Shown here: piece by piece, positions 48,337 to 60,675 of the stretch | Layout of the letters: each line of letters opens with the position of its first letter | Position numbering within the stretch: the stretch's first letter is position 1 | Source of the DNA: Chrysomallon squamiferum | Taxonomy: Eukaryota > Mollusca > Gastropoda > Neomphalida > Peltospiridae | Assembly (NCBI GenBank): GCA_012295275.1 | Contig: CM022679.1 | Location: 12,648,415 to 12,712,414 of the forward strand | Length of the DNA stretch: 64,000 bases | Reading direction: 5' to 3' | Translations under genes and position numbers: made by a program | Notes under the pieces: generated by a model | The model's input: only the letters and a program-made list of their open reading frames with translations | What the model was told of the DNA's origin: nothing | Databases searched by the model: none

Positions 48337-49811
48337 CATGTGCGTGCAATCATAATGCTTGTAGCTTTTTCTAATTACTAGAGAAAAACATCTGAACATT
48401 TTAGTATTTCAGTGTATCTGCTCACTTCTGTTGTTACAAACAATGGAATGATTTGGAAATACTATGGCTAACATACTGTCTGTTACAAACAAAAAAGTAT
48501 ACATAGAAAGAAAACCCACAATACATTACAGACATGTAATTCTAACCAAAAATAACTTTGAAAAAAAGAAAAAATGGAATTCTTCACGGATTATAAAATA
48601 TAGTAGCAAACATAAGGTTTTGAGGATCAGGGAGAAAAACAACATTATCTTTCATATGATACAAGCATATACTGAACATCACAGGTTTCACTTCAGTAAC
48701 ATACTAATCTTTTAAACTGTAACCATAAATTTAACATGAAATAACAACAAATTATTTTGATGTAATTAAAGAATGCTTGAGAATCTGCTTACTGCAAAGA
48801 CAGATCTTTGGTCTCAGGAAGAATATACTTCGAATTATCATGATTATGGCTTTAATTAATATAGCATAATATCCTGCTCACTGAAACTATTAAAAAAATA
48901 TAATAATAATAATAATAATAAATTATAAAAGAAAAACAAATATTTAAGATTTAAATTTCAACAAATTCATGATTCAAGATTAAAATGAATAATGTCTTTT
49001 AGTGTAAAAGAATAAAGTTCTACTCGGATTACATTGTGTGTACAAGACAATATTTTATTTTTTAAGAATTTATTAAATGAAAGTTAATCGTACTGCTATA
49101 ATTACTCTGTTGATCTGGCAAAATGTGTTAATTAAGAATGCTTTACATTAATACAATACAGGAAAGGTGAAAAGGAACAGATATAATATGGAGTAGCTCT
49201 ATCATGTATTTCTACTGTTGTTATTAAAAGCAAAAATAATATACTGATTTTAAGGTAATGAATATTCTTGCTAACAAACAATAACTTAATTATATTGATT
49301 ATCAGTATAACAAAGACATGAAGATAGAAAAAAAGAGTAAATATTTAAATTCTCATGAAGGTATAGAGAAATAATAAAACAATAAAAAAAAAAGAGAGAA
49401 ATTTTATATATATATATATATATAAAAATGATGAAAAATAAGTAACAGTGGTTTTTGTTATTATGAACAATGATATATAGATATATTAATAAACCATGAT
49501 CAACAACCTACACAAAAAGAATTCCATGTTAAAGTGCTTTTTGTTTGAAGTGCCTGCATGTACTTGCTCCTACAATATTTTTTTTTTTTTTAATTTAAAT
49601 AATATGCTGCAATTAACATTATTAAAGTAAAAAAAAAAAAAAAAATTTTTTTTAAAATCTATCTGTTCAAAAACTTAAAGCAAACTTGACAGATGTGATT
49701 CAAAAACATAAAATGTCCAATAAAAAACAACTGAAAGAAGAGGTTTTTCTGTTTTTTAAATGCAAAGCTATTTTAAAAGAAAAAATACCAAACATTGACT
49801 GAAAACCACAT

Positions 49812-52800
49812 TCAGTAAATAAAATTCTTTGATGATGTTGTTTTATCCAGGGAGGGGACAACTTCCTCGATGTCACTCTGCAACTTCTTGTACTCACCAC
49901 CTCGTGATGTACGTCTACGCTGTCGACTTGACCTGCCTTCCACAATGAAGGCAACTATCTGTAAAGAAAAAAAATATATATATATATATAAAATAAAAAT
50001 TTGTGAAGGTGTAACCTAAAATAATGTGAAAGAATGAAATGCAGTTATATGACATCATAATCTTTGTTAAACTGTAGTCAAAATTAAAAAGAATACAGCA
50101 GTTAGAAGAAAAATCTGTAACAAATTTATAAGATGCTCTGCAATCAAAAGTAATAAGATGTCAAATGAGAATAAAAACTAAAATATACATTCATTATTTA
50201 TTTGTAATCCCCATGGAACCCCCAAAAAAAAAAAAAAAAAAAACCAAACAATATCAGACATCATGCAGAAATTAAATACCGGAATTTTATTTAACTTTTA
50301 ACAAAATAAACAATATTAAGAATAGTTTAACATTCAAAAGGGCTGGAATAGGAAATAATGCATTGGATCTTCAAACACATAAAACTACTGATTAACAGTA
50401 TGCTAATAAAGACAGGACAGAGGACAGATTACATTTTTCAGTAAAAAAACAAAATGTATCCTAACTTGTAAAAAATGTCTCCAGAAAAGAATTTAATAAC
50501 AAAACAAACTGAAATAAACAATAAAGTAAATACAAAAGACAACTAATTCACCTTCTGTTTGTTGTGAAAAACTACATAACCCGCTATACAAAAGACAACA
50601 GCAGTCAGAAAGTAAGCCATGAAGTGCCCGGAACCTGGAGAGTCATCTTCGTAGTTGTAGCCAGATATTTTGTTTGAGTCGCTGTTCGAGAGATGTACTG
50701 ACTTATCATCATTCTTGCCAAAGTTAAAATCTTTTGTCCTTTATTCACATGGGGAGGCCTGTTTGGCTTTGTATCTGTTGTAGTGTGAAAAGAAGAAAGC
50801 CAGGAAGACTTTGTCTTTTCTATCTTGTCAGTGGATGCAGAAGGCTTTGTCGCTAACACCTCTGTCTTGTTTTCTGGTGCTGATGCCTGTGTCTTGTTTT
50901 CTGGTGCTGATGCCTGTGTCTTGTTTACCAATGCATTAGTCGTGGAATTAACATACGGATCTTCTTTAGTGATGAGCTGATCTTTGTTTACTGCTTGTCC
51001 TGACTTGTTACTGCTCACAACTGATCCCAGCGTGTTGCTAGCACTATCAAGCGTTTTGTTCATTCCGTCATCAATGGGTCTTCCAGTAAAGTAGCGTCGT
51101 ATGTTTGTTTCTCTGTTACCATAATCAGAATTTTTAGGACCTGTCAATGTTTTGAATCCATTTGTGCCTTTGTCAACAGGGAATCCAGCTGTACCTTTAT
51201 CAGTAGGGGATCCACTTCTGCCTTTGTCAGTACGGAAGACACCTATACCATTGTCAGCTGGGGATCCACCTGTACCTTTGTCAGCTGGGTATCCACTTGT
51301 GCCTTTGTCAGCTGGGGATCCACCTGTAGCTTTGTCAGCTGGGTATCCACTTGTGCCTTTGTCAGTAGGGGATCCACCTGTACCTTTGTCAGCTGGGGAT
51401 CCACCTGTAGCTTTGTCAGCTGGGTATCCACTTGTGCCTTTGTCAGTAGGGGATCCACCTGTACCTTTGTCAGTTGGGGATCCACCTGTACCTTTGTCAG
51501 TAGGGGATCCACCTGTACCTTTGTCAGTAGGGGATACACCCATGCCCGTTTGTCTTGGAAATCCACCTGTACCTTTGTCAGTAGGGGATCCACCTGTACC
51601 TTTGTCAGTAGGGGATCCACCTGTACCTTTGTCAGTAGGGGATCCACCTGTACCTTTGTCAGTAGGGGATCCACCCATGCCCGTGTGTGTTGGAAATCCA
51701 CCTGTGTCTGCTGGTAATCTACCTGTGCCACTACCATCTATAGACTGACTGCCATTCAGTGTTTCACCTGTTGCTCCTGCAATAGTGTATGTTGTTCTAT
51801 TAATGTGAACCTGTCTATGACCTGTTAATTCTGGCAAACTATCTTTTGTTGTTGTCCTTGTTTTGTTAACATTAACTGAAGTGCTGTTGTTAGTTTTGTT
51901 GCCCATACTCTGTTCAGTGTTGTTTCTCTTTTCATCAACAGATCCATGTTGATGATTATTATTATTCTTATCTGAAATATCAGAAGTGGTAGGAACAGCT
52001 TTGTTATTTCCTTCTAATGTATCTAAAGGCAAATTTCAAACAAAAAGAATAAAACAAGAATAGAATCTCTTCGAAAATAAAACTGGAGTCTCATATTGCA
52101 ATCTAACTAGATTTTTGGTTACTATTATTATTATTATTAATTTAATTTATTTTTTGTTTGTTAAATATTTCCTTTCCTTTTATTCCATAAATACGCTGTT
52201 ATAATTGTGTAATTAAAGTTTTAATAACTTTTTTATATTCATAACATTGGTTGAACTGGGTTCAGTTTATTCTTTACCTGAAAGAAATCATTTATGATCA
52301 CTGCTTGTTATTATAAATAATAAAGAGTTAAAGCATTGAAAATGTACACAACCATATTACATCCATTAAAATATTTCTTTTCCATTTCATCAAGCGCGTG
52401 TGTCTATGTTATGTACTACACATTTTAACTTCTCAGGATCAGACCACTGATAAAGTTACAATTAATCAATAAAAGACAATATTATACAGTTACACTTACT
52501 TTTATCAGAATGACTAAAAAGAATTTCAGTTGTTCCAACCAGTAACGCAGATACGATTGCCAAGTCTTTGTTTTTTGTACGTAACTCCGTACATTCATTT
52601 GCTCTGACAAATTTAACAAACTCAAAAAGTGAACTTTTTGTTCGATTGAATTTCTTTTTCTGACTTTCAAATATTTCACAAACATCCATCTTCTTTTCTA
52701 CTAAAGCTAAAAATGTTGTCTGGTTTAAATATTTTTTAGTAAACGAAATGTATTTTTCTTGACATAAAGTTTGTGTCAAGAATGCAATGCTTCTACAAAG

Positions 52801-53028
52801 ACCGTCAACGAATGGTTTACCACTTCCGTTAAAATCCGACATACACGGAGTCAGAGGTGGTTCGCTTCCCAGTAACATAAATGTCGGTGGATATCCACAG
52901 CCTATGGTTTGTGAAAATTTAATACTTTTACTAAATAATTCACTAACATTTTGTGTATCGCTAGATTCACAGAAAGAAAATACTAATGTTACAAAAAACA
53001 CAATTACAATTCGCTTATTGAACGCCAT
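49812..53028 (-). CDS. TGOLN2: TGN38/TGOLN2-like trans-Golgi network membrane protein
   Basis: Type I protein that cycles between the trans-Golgi network and the cell surface. Exons (minus): 53028-52500, 52022-50552 and 49958-49812, about 715 residues once one base is restored in exon 2. Layout: signal peptide (IVIVFFVTLVFSF) at about 5-22; a lumenal domain to about 176 with six Cys (GCGYPP, TPCMSD, GLCRS, TLCQEK, DVCEIF, NECTEL) and N-glycosylation sites; a Ser/Thr/Asn-rich stalk with about twenty 9-residue GGSPTDKGT repeats; two NKTQASAPE repeats; a membrane helix at about 643-662 (HFMAYFLTAVVFCIAGYVVF); then a basic tail KIVAFIVEG, RRR and YKKL (690-693). Human TGOLN2 has the matching HFFAYLVTAA, KIIAFVLEG and YQRL, the YxxL signal for endocytosis and TGN retrieval. 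Upstream of about 50740 the frame shifts by one base at an A4 run. The N-terminal domain is not recognisable outside this context. Confidence 0.87.
51172..51722. repeat. 27-nt coding minisatellite in the TGOLN2-like stalk
   Basis: About 20 tandem units of 27 bp encode GG(S/F)P(T/A)DKGT. Variants recur in larger blocks: a GGFPxxTGM unit followed by four SPTDKGT units occurs twice, and SGYPADKAT plus GGSPADKGT pairs occur further along. The unit length keeps the coding frame, so copy number can change without frameshift. The repeat also leaves long open shadow frames on both strands. Confidence 0.95.
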
Positions 53029-53790
53029 GTTGTTGAATTGTTCGTTCCGTTTAATTTCCTCCTATATTGAAACTGAAAGAACCGATTCTATTATTCTTTG
53101 TATAAATTCCTCCATACGGTTAAAGGAAGCGATAAAACTTAAAATACTTTTTCTAAATGTAATTTTATTGGCTATTAGTGTAATTTATCAGTAATGCTTA
53201 TATTTGAAATGCTTGGATTTTGTTCGAATAATATATATATATATATCACACCTTTATGGTACAAGACTATATTTGCAGAAAGGCCTACATAAAGTAAAAC
53301 ATGTTCAGAGTACTTAAAAAATAATTATTATTATAAAGAATACTTACACAAATAATTTACAGAATCTTGTATCAAAGTGAAAATATTGTACACTGGTACA
53401 TACGATGATACATTTAACAAAGAAAAATTGTAATTTTAATGTTAATAAAAGAAGAAGAACAACAAAACAAACCAAAACAAAACAAAAAATAAATAGATAA
53501 AAATACAATAAAATATTTTTAGTTCAGCAGACATTTTGTGTCCTTTTGCTAGATTCTTAACTCAATAAGGTTCTTTTCCTCAAACTTATATTTGATGTCT
53601 TTTGTGAGGTTCTGCTGATTCAAGCCTTGTTGGAACATAAAAATATAGTCTTCATAAAAAGAACTGAAATCATAATTTAAAAAGATAACAAAATTCAAAA
53701 TGTCTCAAATTCAAAATGTCTTTAAAAGCAATATTAATATAACTTTTTATTTTCTTTTTTTTTCAGGAGATATTGCCCTTTAGGTTTTCT
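53029..53790. other. Upstream region of the TGOLN2-like gene
   Basis: Flank 5' of the minus-strand start at 53028. AT-rich, with a (TA)n run at 53230-53245 and no CpG cluster. No promoter element can be named. Nothing coding seen. Confidence 0.5.
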
Positions 53791-53792
53791 TA

Positions 53793-54755
53793 CAGTGACC
53801 CATTATATGCTAACTAGACAGCTGGGTTTTTTGTTTTGTTTGTTTGGTTGTTTTGTTATACAGTGAATAGACAATGTCTGTTTTTTTATTATTATTATTA
53901 TTATTAAATATTCTGATATTCTGGTTTATATTAAACTGTAATTTGCCATTAATAGAAATCCCAATGTTTGTCCACATATTTCCTTTAACTGTTGTAATGA
54001 CATTTTTCTATCCTGCACTTTTTTTTATTTTTATTTTTATTTATTTTTTGCTTTCAGTTGCAAGCCAAGATCTGGCTTATGAGCGACCTTCAGATATACT
54101 GCTGCTAGTTGGCGCAACAAACAACACAACATCCACCCAGCATCCTGTGTCTCATTCGTTTGCTTTACGTTGTTACCTCACCATGAAAGCATATCTTTTT
54201 ATGCAGTATTTTGCAGTATTGGATCCTAAGAAAGTGAGTGCAAAGGACAGTGCAGAGAAGAAGATGTGGATGATGTCCATTGAATTAAAGATGAAATCAT
54301 AGAAAAACGTGAGCGAGATGTGCATGCAGTCAACATGACGAGGCAGCACAAGCGAGGTATTTTTAAGATATGTACCATTACTGAAGCAGAAGGAGTTGAT
54401 AAAGGCTGTAACTCCAGCCAAAGGGGTTAAAATAATATCTATGCTGTGGACCTCTGTCCATGAAAAGATGGAGAAACCCTAACCCTGTACACTTTACAAA
54501 ACCAATTTATTTCTTTATGTTCTCTTTTATTCTGTTTTTTTTTAACAATAATTGTCATTTATACATACATTTTTCTTATTTAAGCATTCTATATACACAG
54601 TACAAAAAATTGGGTTGGTTGTTGGAGGGTTGGTTGTTGGAGGGGAGGCTGGAATGGATTAATGGTATTCCAGTTAATTTCATTTGGGAAAATTGATTTG
54701 ATATATGAGAGCTTGATCACAGAATGAATTAAATTCATAAGTCAAGGCACCTCTG
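53793..54755 (+). mobile_element. Decayed Tigger (pogo/Tc1-mariner) transposon
   Basis: The 3' end, ATTCATAAGTCAAGGCACCT-CTG followed by TA (54756-54757), together with the sub-terminal GGAATGGATTAATGGTATTCC and nearby sequence, matches Tigger-type termini. The 5' end is TA|CAGTGACC at 53791-53800, or less likely TA|CAGTGAATAG at 53859-53870. Inside lies a fragment of the CENP-B-like helix-turn-helix of the transposase. At about 1 kb it lacks most of the DDE region. Confidence 0.75.
54220..54475 (+). pseudogene. Tigger transposase N-terminal (CENP-B HTH) fragment
   Basis: Reads DPKKVSAKDSAEKK and MSIELKMKS, then an in-frame stop at 54301. Later pieces in other frames include LKQKELIKAVTPAKGVKIIS. 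These are typical of the helix-turn-helix region of Tigger transposases. At least two frame changes and a stop show it is dead. Nothing of the catalytic DDE domain follows. Confidence 0.72.
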
Positions 54756-54757
54756 TA

Positions 54758-55503
54758 GTTTGTTTAAATTAGAAATAGCAACCGCAGGAAATTGCATTAA
54801 AAATGCTGTTTTTGATCTGAAGTTTTCTCAGTCTTAAACATATACATGGGTGTGTCATGTGTGCAGAGAGAGAGACAGAGAGAGTGGGGGTAGAGGGGGG
54901 AGAGAGAGAGAGTGGGGGAGGTTGAATGTATCACTACAATCTGTTTCTTGTGCATATCATATGATGAATGATAGTTATTAATGTTTGAAGGAAATAAGTA
55001 GAACAAGCATACAAAACAAACACATTAAAATTTGATTCTGAATTTATTCAGTAACTGATGGATAGTGTACCATGTAAGTTTGGACAATAATACTCTGATG
55101 ATTATGAAAACAAAAATAATTATGAAAAAAAACAATAAAGCACAATAGAAAGAAAATGTTGTGTATCGTTTTTATATACAAAATAATCAGCTTGTAAATC
55201 ACAATGAAAATACTTTTAAAAAAAATGTATTAATTACAAATCTATATTTCTGTTTTCCATGCTACATAATATGACAAGCATTAATTTTTATTTATTTATC
55301 TTTTTAATTTACTTTGATTACAGTCTCAGCATAATTGTCTGTTTAAAATATTCCAATAATAGAAATATACAATGGTGTTTAAAACACAAAGTAACATTAA
55401 AGTTACATAAAAGTGAAATAAAATATCTTTTTTGGTAAATAATTGTACTTGCTGAAAATAAAACTAAAAATTCATTTGGTTAATATCTATAATTTGTTTC
55501 CTG

Positions 55504-55542
<39 letters not shown>

Positions 55543-55825
55543 AATTATTTATGGAATGAAAACAGGACAAAATCTTCTACAACATGTAAATCATACTATT
55601 TTCTGTAGAATAAATAACTGTGAGAATAAAATTCATAAAAATTAAAATGTTCACACATAGCTAAATATTTTATCTTTTAAAAAAAAATACAAATGTTAAC
55701 TAATAGCTTGTTTTCTTAAAAATAAATTTTGTACCATTATCACGTCAGATAAAATATTTTGATCATAATTATGCTCATACTTTTAACAAAATGATCTTTA
55801 CAGGTAACTGCATAAAACTCATATT

Positions 55826-55874
<49 letters not shown>

Positions 55875-57420
55875 CAAGTTTGATCTTGTTTTCTCTTTAT
55901 CCCTCATGAAAAAACCCCACTGAAGTGCTGTATTTGTCGTTGCTTTTAAAGGCATGTACATATATCATAAATATTTTAACTTTTAAAGATTACATGTAGT
56001 TATCTAGCTCATAAATGTTAACAAGTTAACAAGTAGATTAATCACACAAAATCAAAAAAAGAAAAAGGAGAGAAAAACCCACAGGTAGTTATAATACACA
56101 AGTCGCATAAAGAACAAAAGAAAAAAAAATAAACATTCTATATACATGGTATAGTATAAGTGTTTATATATTTTATTAAATATGAATTGAGCATCTATGA
56201 TTTTGCACAGATATGTTTAGTGCAGATACAGTTGTGGTATACATAAAATAGAAAACCAAACAATAACAAAAAATGAAAGAATAGATGTTTAATATTTTTT
56301 TACATATATAATATAAATGTTATATATGTATGTGGTTAAGTTAATAAAATTTCAAAAATTTATGTAGTTTATACAGTTCTGGTTATAAAATTCTAAACAA
56401 GTTGGAATACCCAATTTAAAAAAAACAAAACAAACATTAATAATAATAATAATAATAGATGTTTATATACACTTTTAAAACTGAATGTATCTACAATGTT
56501 TTGTATAATTAAGATAATTATTTCTACTTTCTTCCACTTTTTCTACACTATTTTAATTTGACTAATTTTCTAAATTAAATATTTTTTCATAACTATGAGA
56601 AAATATTTGTTTCAAAAACTGATTTCTTTTAAGATTTCAAAATTTTTATTCATAAAACAGAAATTTTTTATAAGATTTTACTGTTTGTAAAAGTAAATTA
56701 TTAATAAATTACAATACAAAAATTGTTTTAATTTGTGGTTAACATGTGGTTTTCTGCTCTAAGGAATGTACTGCTTTTTCATTTTCAAACATTTCTTTTG
56801 CTTTTTCTTATTATTAATGTGGTTTTAATATCATCATCATCATCATCAAAATTATTATTATGGTAAAATAACAAGATCAGAAAATTTTAAAAATAAAATA
56901 ACAAAATAATACTAATATTATATCTGAGCACATGTGAAAAAATAGAAATACTGAGAATATTTAAAGTTATATCATTTTCCTGTTTTAAAAACTTTTAGTA
57001 TAGTTTTCTCATCAAGTTAAAAAAAAAAAAAAAAACATGAGAAATATAACAACTGAGCACTAAAATACAAGATATATTTTGTAAAATATTATTAATAGCA
57101 AAGTTCATTCAATCTGGAACCTAAGTTAGATCACTTTCAACATTTAATTAGGGAATATGAAAAACACTGATTTTATTTTATGTGAGAGCATTCATTTTGA
57201 CTGGTTTGATTTGATTAATCTCTGCAGTAGAATGGGGATTAGTAAAACTTTGACCAAGAAAAAAATAAAATTAGAAATGTGAGCATATGTTAATGTTATC
57301 TGTATTTTTTGTTTTTTTATATTGATGGTAAAAGCCACGCAAACATGGCACAATTAAAATGCATATAACTATTATACGGATTTTTATATTTAGACAGCAG
57401 TTTCTGTACAAATGCTTTGG

Positions 57421-57422
<2 letters not shown>
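54758..57422. other. AT-rich spacer with poly-T and TA runs
   Basis: Contains a GA-rich patch (54865-54920), poly-T at 55508-55539, (TA)n at 55828-55870 and several A runs. No exon supported. Possibly intergenic, or distal 3' UTR of the kinase gene downstream of its last coding exon. Confidence 0.5.
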
Positions 57423-57994
<572 letters not shown>

Positions 57995-60229
57995 GAATAC
58001 TTTCTGAGAGTTGTTAGTTAATGTAAAACTCACAACAATAAAATATATGGAAAATATTAATTTTGTTCATTTTAACAAGATTTAAATAAAATTATAAACT
58101 GTGTATAATGAAATAAAGGCCTGTCAAAACCCGAGTGAGTGAACTATCATAAAGATCTGACAGTTACAAATCAGTATCAAGTTGCTGTATTATTGCAAAG
58201 TAAAATGGTGTATTATTATGCACTGTTAAATACAAAAGGAAAACAAAACATTGAGAGATCTTTATGCATCTTGACCCACTAATAATCTATCTATCCAATC
58301 CACATTTCCTGTAGCTAAATGAATGATTATTTGATAACAGCGTAGCACAGGGAAATAAAAAATAGAAACAATTATAAAGAAGAAAATACTTCAGTGAATG
58401 GGTGTGTTTTATAAACAATCACAGAACTATTTAATAACAAAACAATTAAGCATAATCATTTAACAGTTTCAAGTTGGTTTGCACAAATAACTTTGCATTA
58501 AATTATTACAATAGCTGTATGGTAAATATATGATTTTATTCTGAAAGTGTAAAATGCATTATAGACCTATATTTGTATTTCCATACCATTATAAACCCTG
58601 ATTATATTAATAAATATGTACATCTTACAAAATGAAAATATAATCTCTTTCTCAATTTTGATAACAATAAAATCTCAAAAATAAGATGTTTATAAATTAT
58701 ATATATATATATATATTTTTAAATAAATTAACTATTTAGAAACTAATATATATATAGATATGAATAAAATTTTAAAAAGTTAGAATGAGTTATACATTAA
58801 GTATTTTATCCAGTAGATTAATTAATTATTCTTTCTCGAAGGAGTAAAACAGATCTATAGAAATGGAGTCAATTAATACTTCCGTCTGGTGAAATATATA
58901 ATACTAAAATTCAGGCAACGTTCTCAGAACACACAAACTACTGTACACTTTCCAACTGTACTAAGGTAACTCTTAATTTCAGAGACAAAATAATCAAAAC
59001 ATCTCGTCTTTCTCTTGACAAATCAGCAGAAACAACAAGCTAATAAAATTGTGTGTTAGACAAAAGGGTTGTGTTTCTGGCAACCTGACAAAGCATTTAA
59101 TTTTATTCATTATGCTAAAAATATATGCATGCTAAACTTCAGACTGTTTTGATTATCAGTATCTGTATTAAAATAATCAGCACATGACAAAAATCATGTT
59201 AGATTCAGCTTAAAATTCAGATTGTACTAAACTCCAAATTTTCATTTTTTCATAGATATCATTTGTACAAAATTGGTATTTGACCGAAAAAAGTAATCTT
59301 GAATAGGTCATGTTTTTTTTCAGTATATTAAAGAAAAATTTACAAACTAATCCAGTTTTTAAATTATTATTACTTTTTATTTATTTATTTATTTTTTTTT
59401 TGAATATACAATATTATGCAAGAAACCAAATTGAAAAATCTCATTTAAGAGGTTATGAAATGCACCAAACCTTTTATTTAAAGGATTAAAATTTTAAACA
59501 AAACAAAACAAAACAAGTTATTTTTAAATAATTTTTCAGCTGTATCAGCCAAGATAACTATATTCTGATTCTAAAGCCATTTGCTAAAATACAAAAATGC
59601 AGGATTAGAAATTAAATCTGGAAATTATTTTCATTTCATATATCACTTTTACTGACATGAAATATTTTATGTCATTTAAAATCTATAACTATACATTAAT
59701 AAAAAACAAAAACAAAACAACAACAAACAGTCATCATCTAATTTATGCTGGTAGTTAAGATTATGTGGTTTTAGAAAATAATTCCAGCTAATTTAATGGT
59801 TTTGATTTACTAATCTTTGAAAGTCAAAAAATATTTCTACATGATATAAAACTGGTTAAAACCTATGACATAATAAAAGAGAGAGAGTGAGAGTAAACAA
59901 GCATGGGTACATCACTATACAATATAGAAAACTTTCAACAAACAGTAAAATGTAAACCTTTAAGTTTACATTCTTCTCATTCAACAATTAATAATGAACA
60001 AAAAAAAAAGGAATTAAAACTTGAAAAAAAAAAAAAAAAAATGAAGTGGGCACACAAGGAGTATTACATCACAGATATAAAGCACCATGTTAACATTATG
60101 GTATAGCAATGGCTACACTTTTGAAATTAGTAAAAGACCCTTTCCATGTGATGGTTTCTCATCACCAGTGTTTTAAAACTAATAAATAAATATGTTACTA
60201 TTTGTATACCAATTTCAGAATTAAAAAAG

Positions 60230-60265
<36 letters not shown>

Positions 60266-60644
60266 CTGGGAGGTATGCTTCAAAGAATTTCAACAATAAT
60301 AATACTTAAGTTACATTATATGTTGTAAAATTTATTAAATTAAAGACTGATCTCTTCCATTCATAATTTTTATGAAAAATCTATGAGATGTTAATTTACT
60401 TAGTTGTTCATCTGATGTTTGTGTCTGTCTAGTAAAATACTGAAACATAATATTTATGAATACCCTGTCTACAGGGTATGTTAGTTGAAATAACAATCAG
60501 TTATTTGATTTCAAACATGCATTCCTTTTCAATGTTATTTCCCATTTTCATTTTGACTAATTTAATACTTAACCCTCTGGTTACTTTCTTTTAAATTTTA
60601 TTCATTTATTTCTTATTTTCTTCTTATTATTATTATCATTCTAT

Positions 60645-60675
<31 letters not shown>

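Larger units (their letters stand above)
42799..49811. other. Convergent 3' flanks of HGSNAT and the TGOLN2-like gene
   Basis: Seven kb with no supported exon. AATAAA at 43079-43084 could end the HGSNAT 18B mRNA. Holds a 120-bp (ATT)n tract (43195-43314), (ATT)n at 44939-44983 and 46887-46930, (TG)n at 48299-48335, many poly-A/T runs and a SINE relic (45030-45230). The 60-90 codon open frames in it are AT-rich chance frames. Confidence 0.6.

Noticed and set aside
51152-51748. 198-codon plus-strand and 164-codon second minus-strand frames over the TGOLN2-like repeat
   Set aside because: The 27-nt unit is a multiple of three and lacks stops in several frames, so shadows stay open; only one frame continues into the signal peptide and membrane helix.
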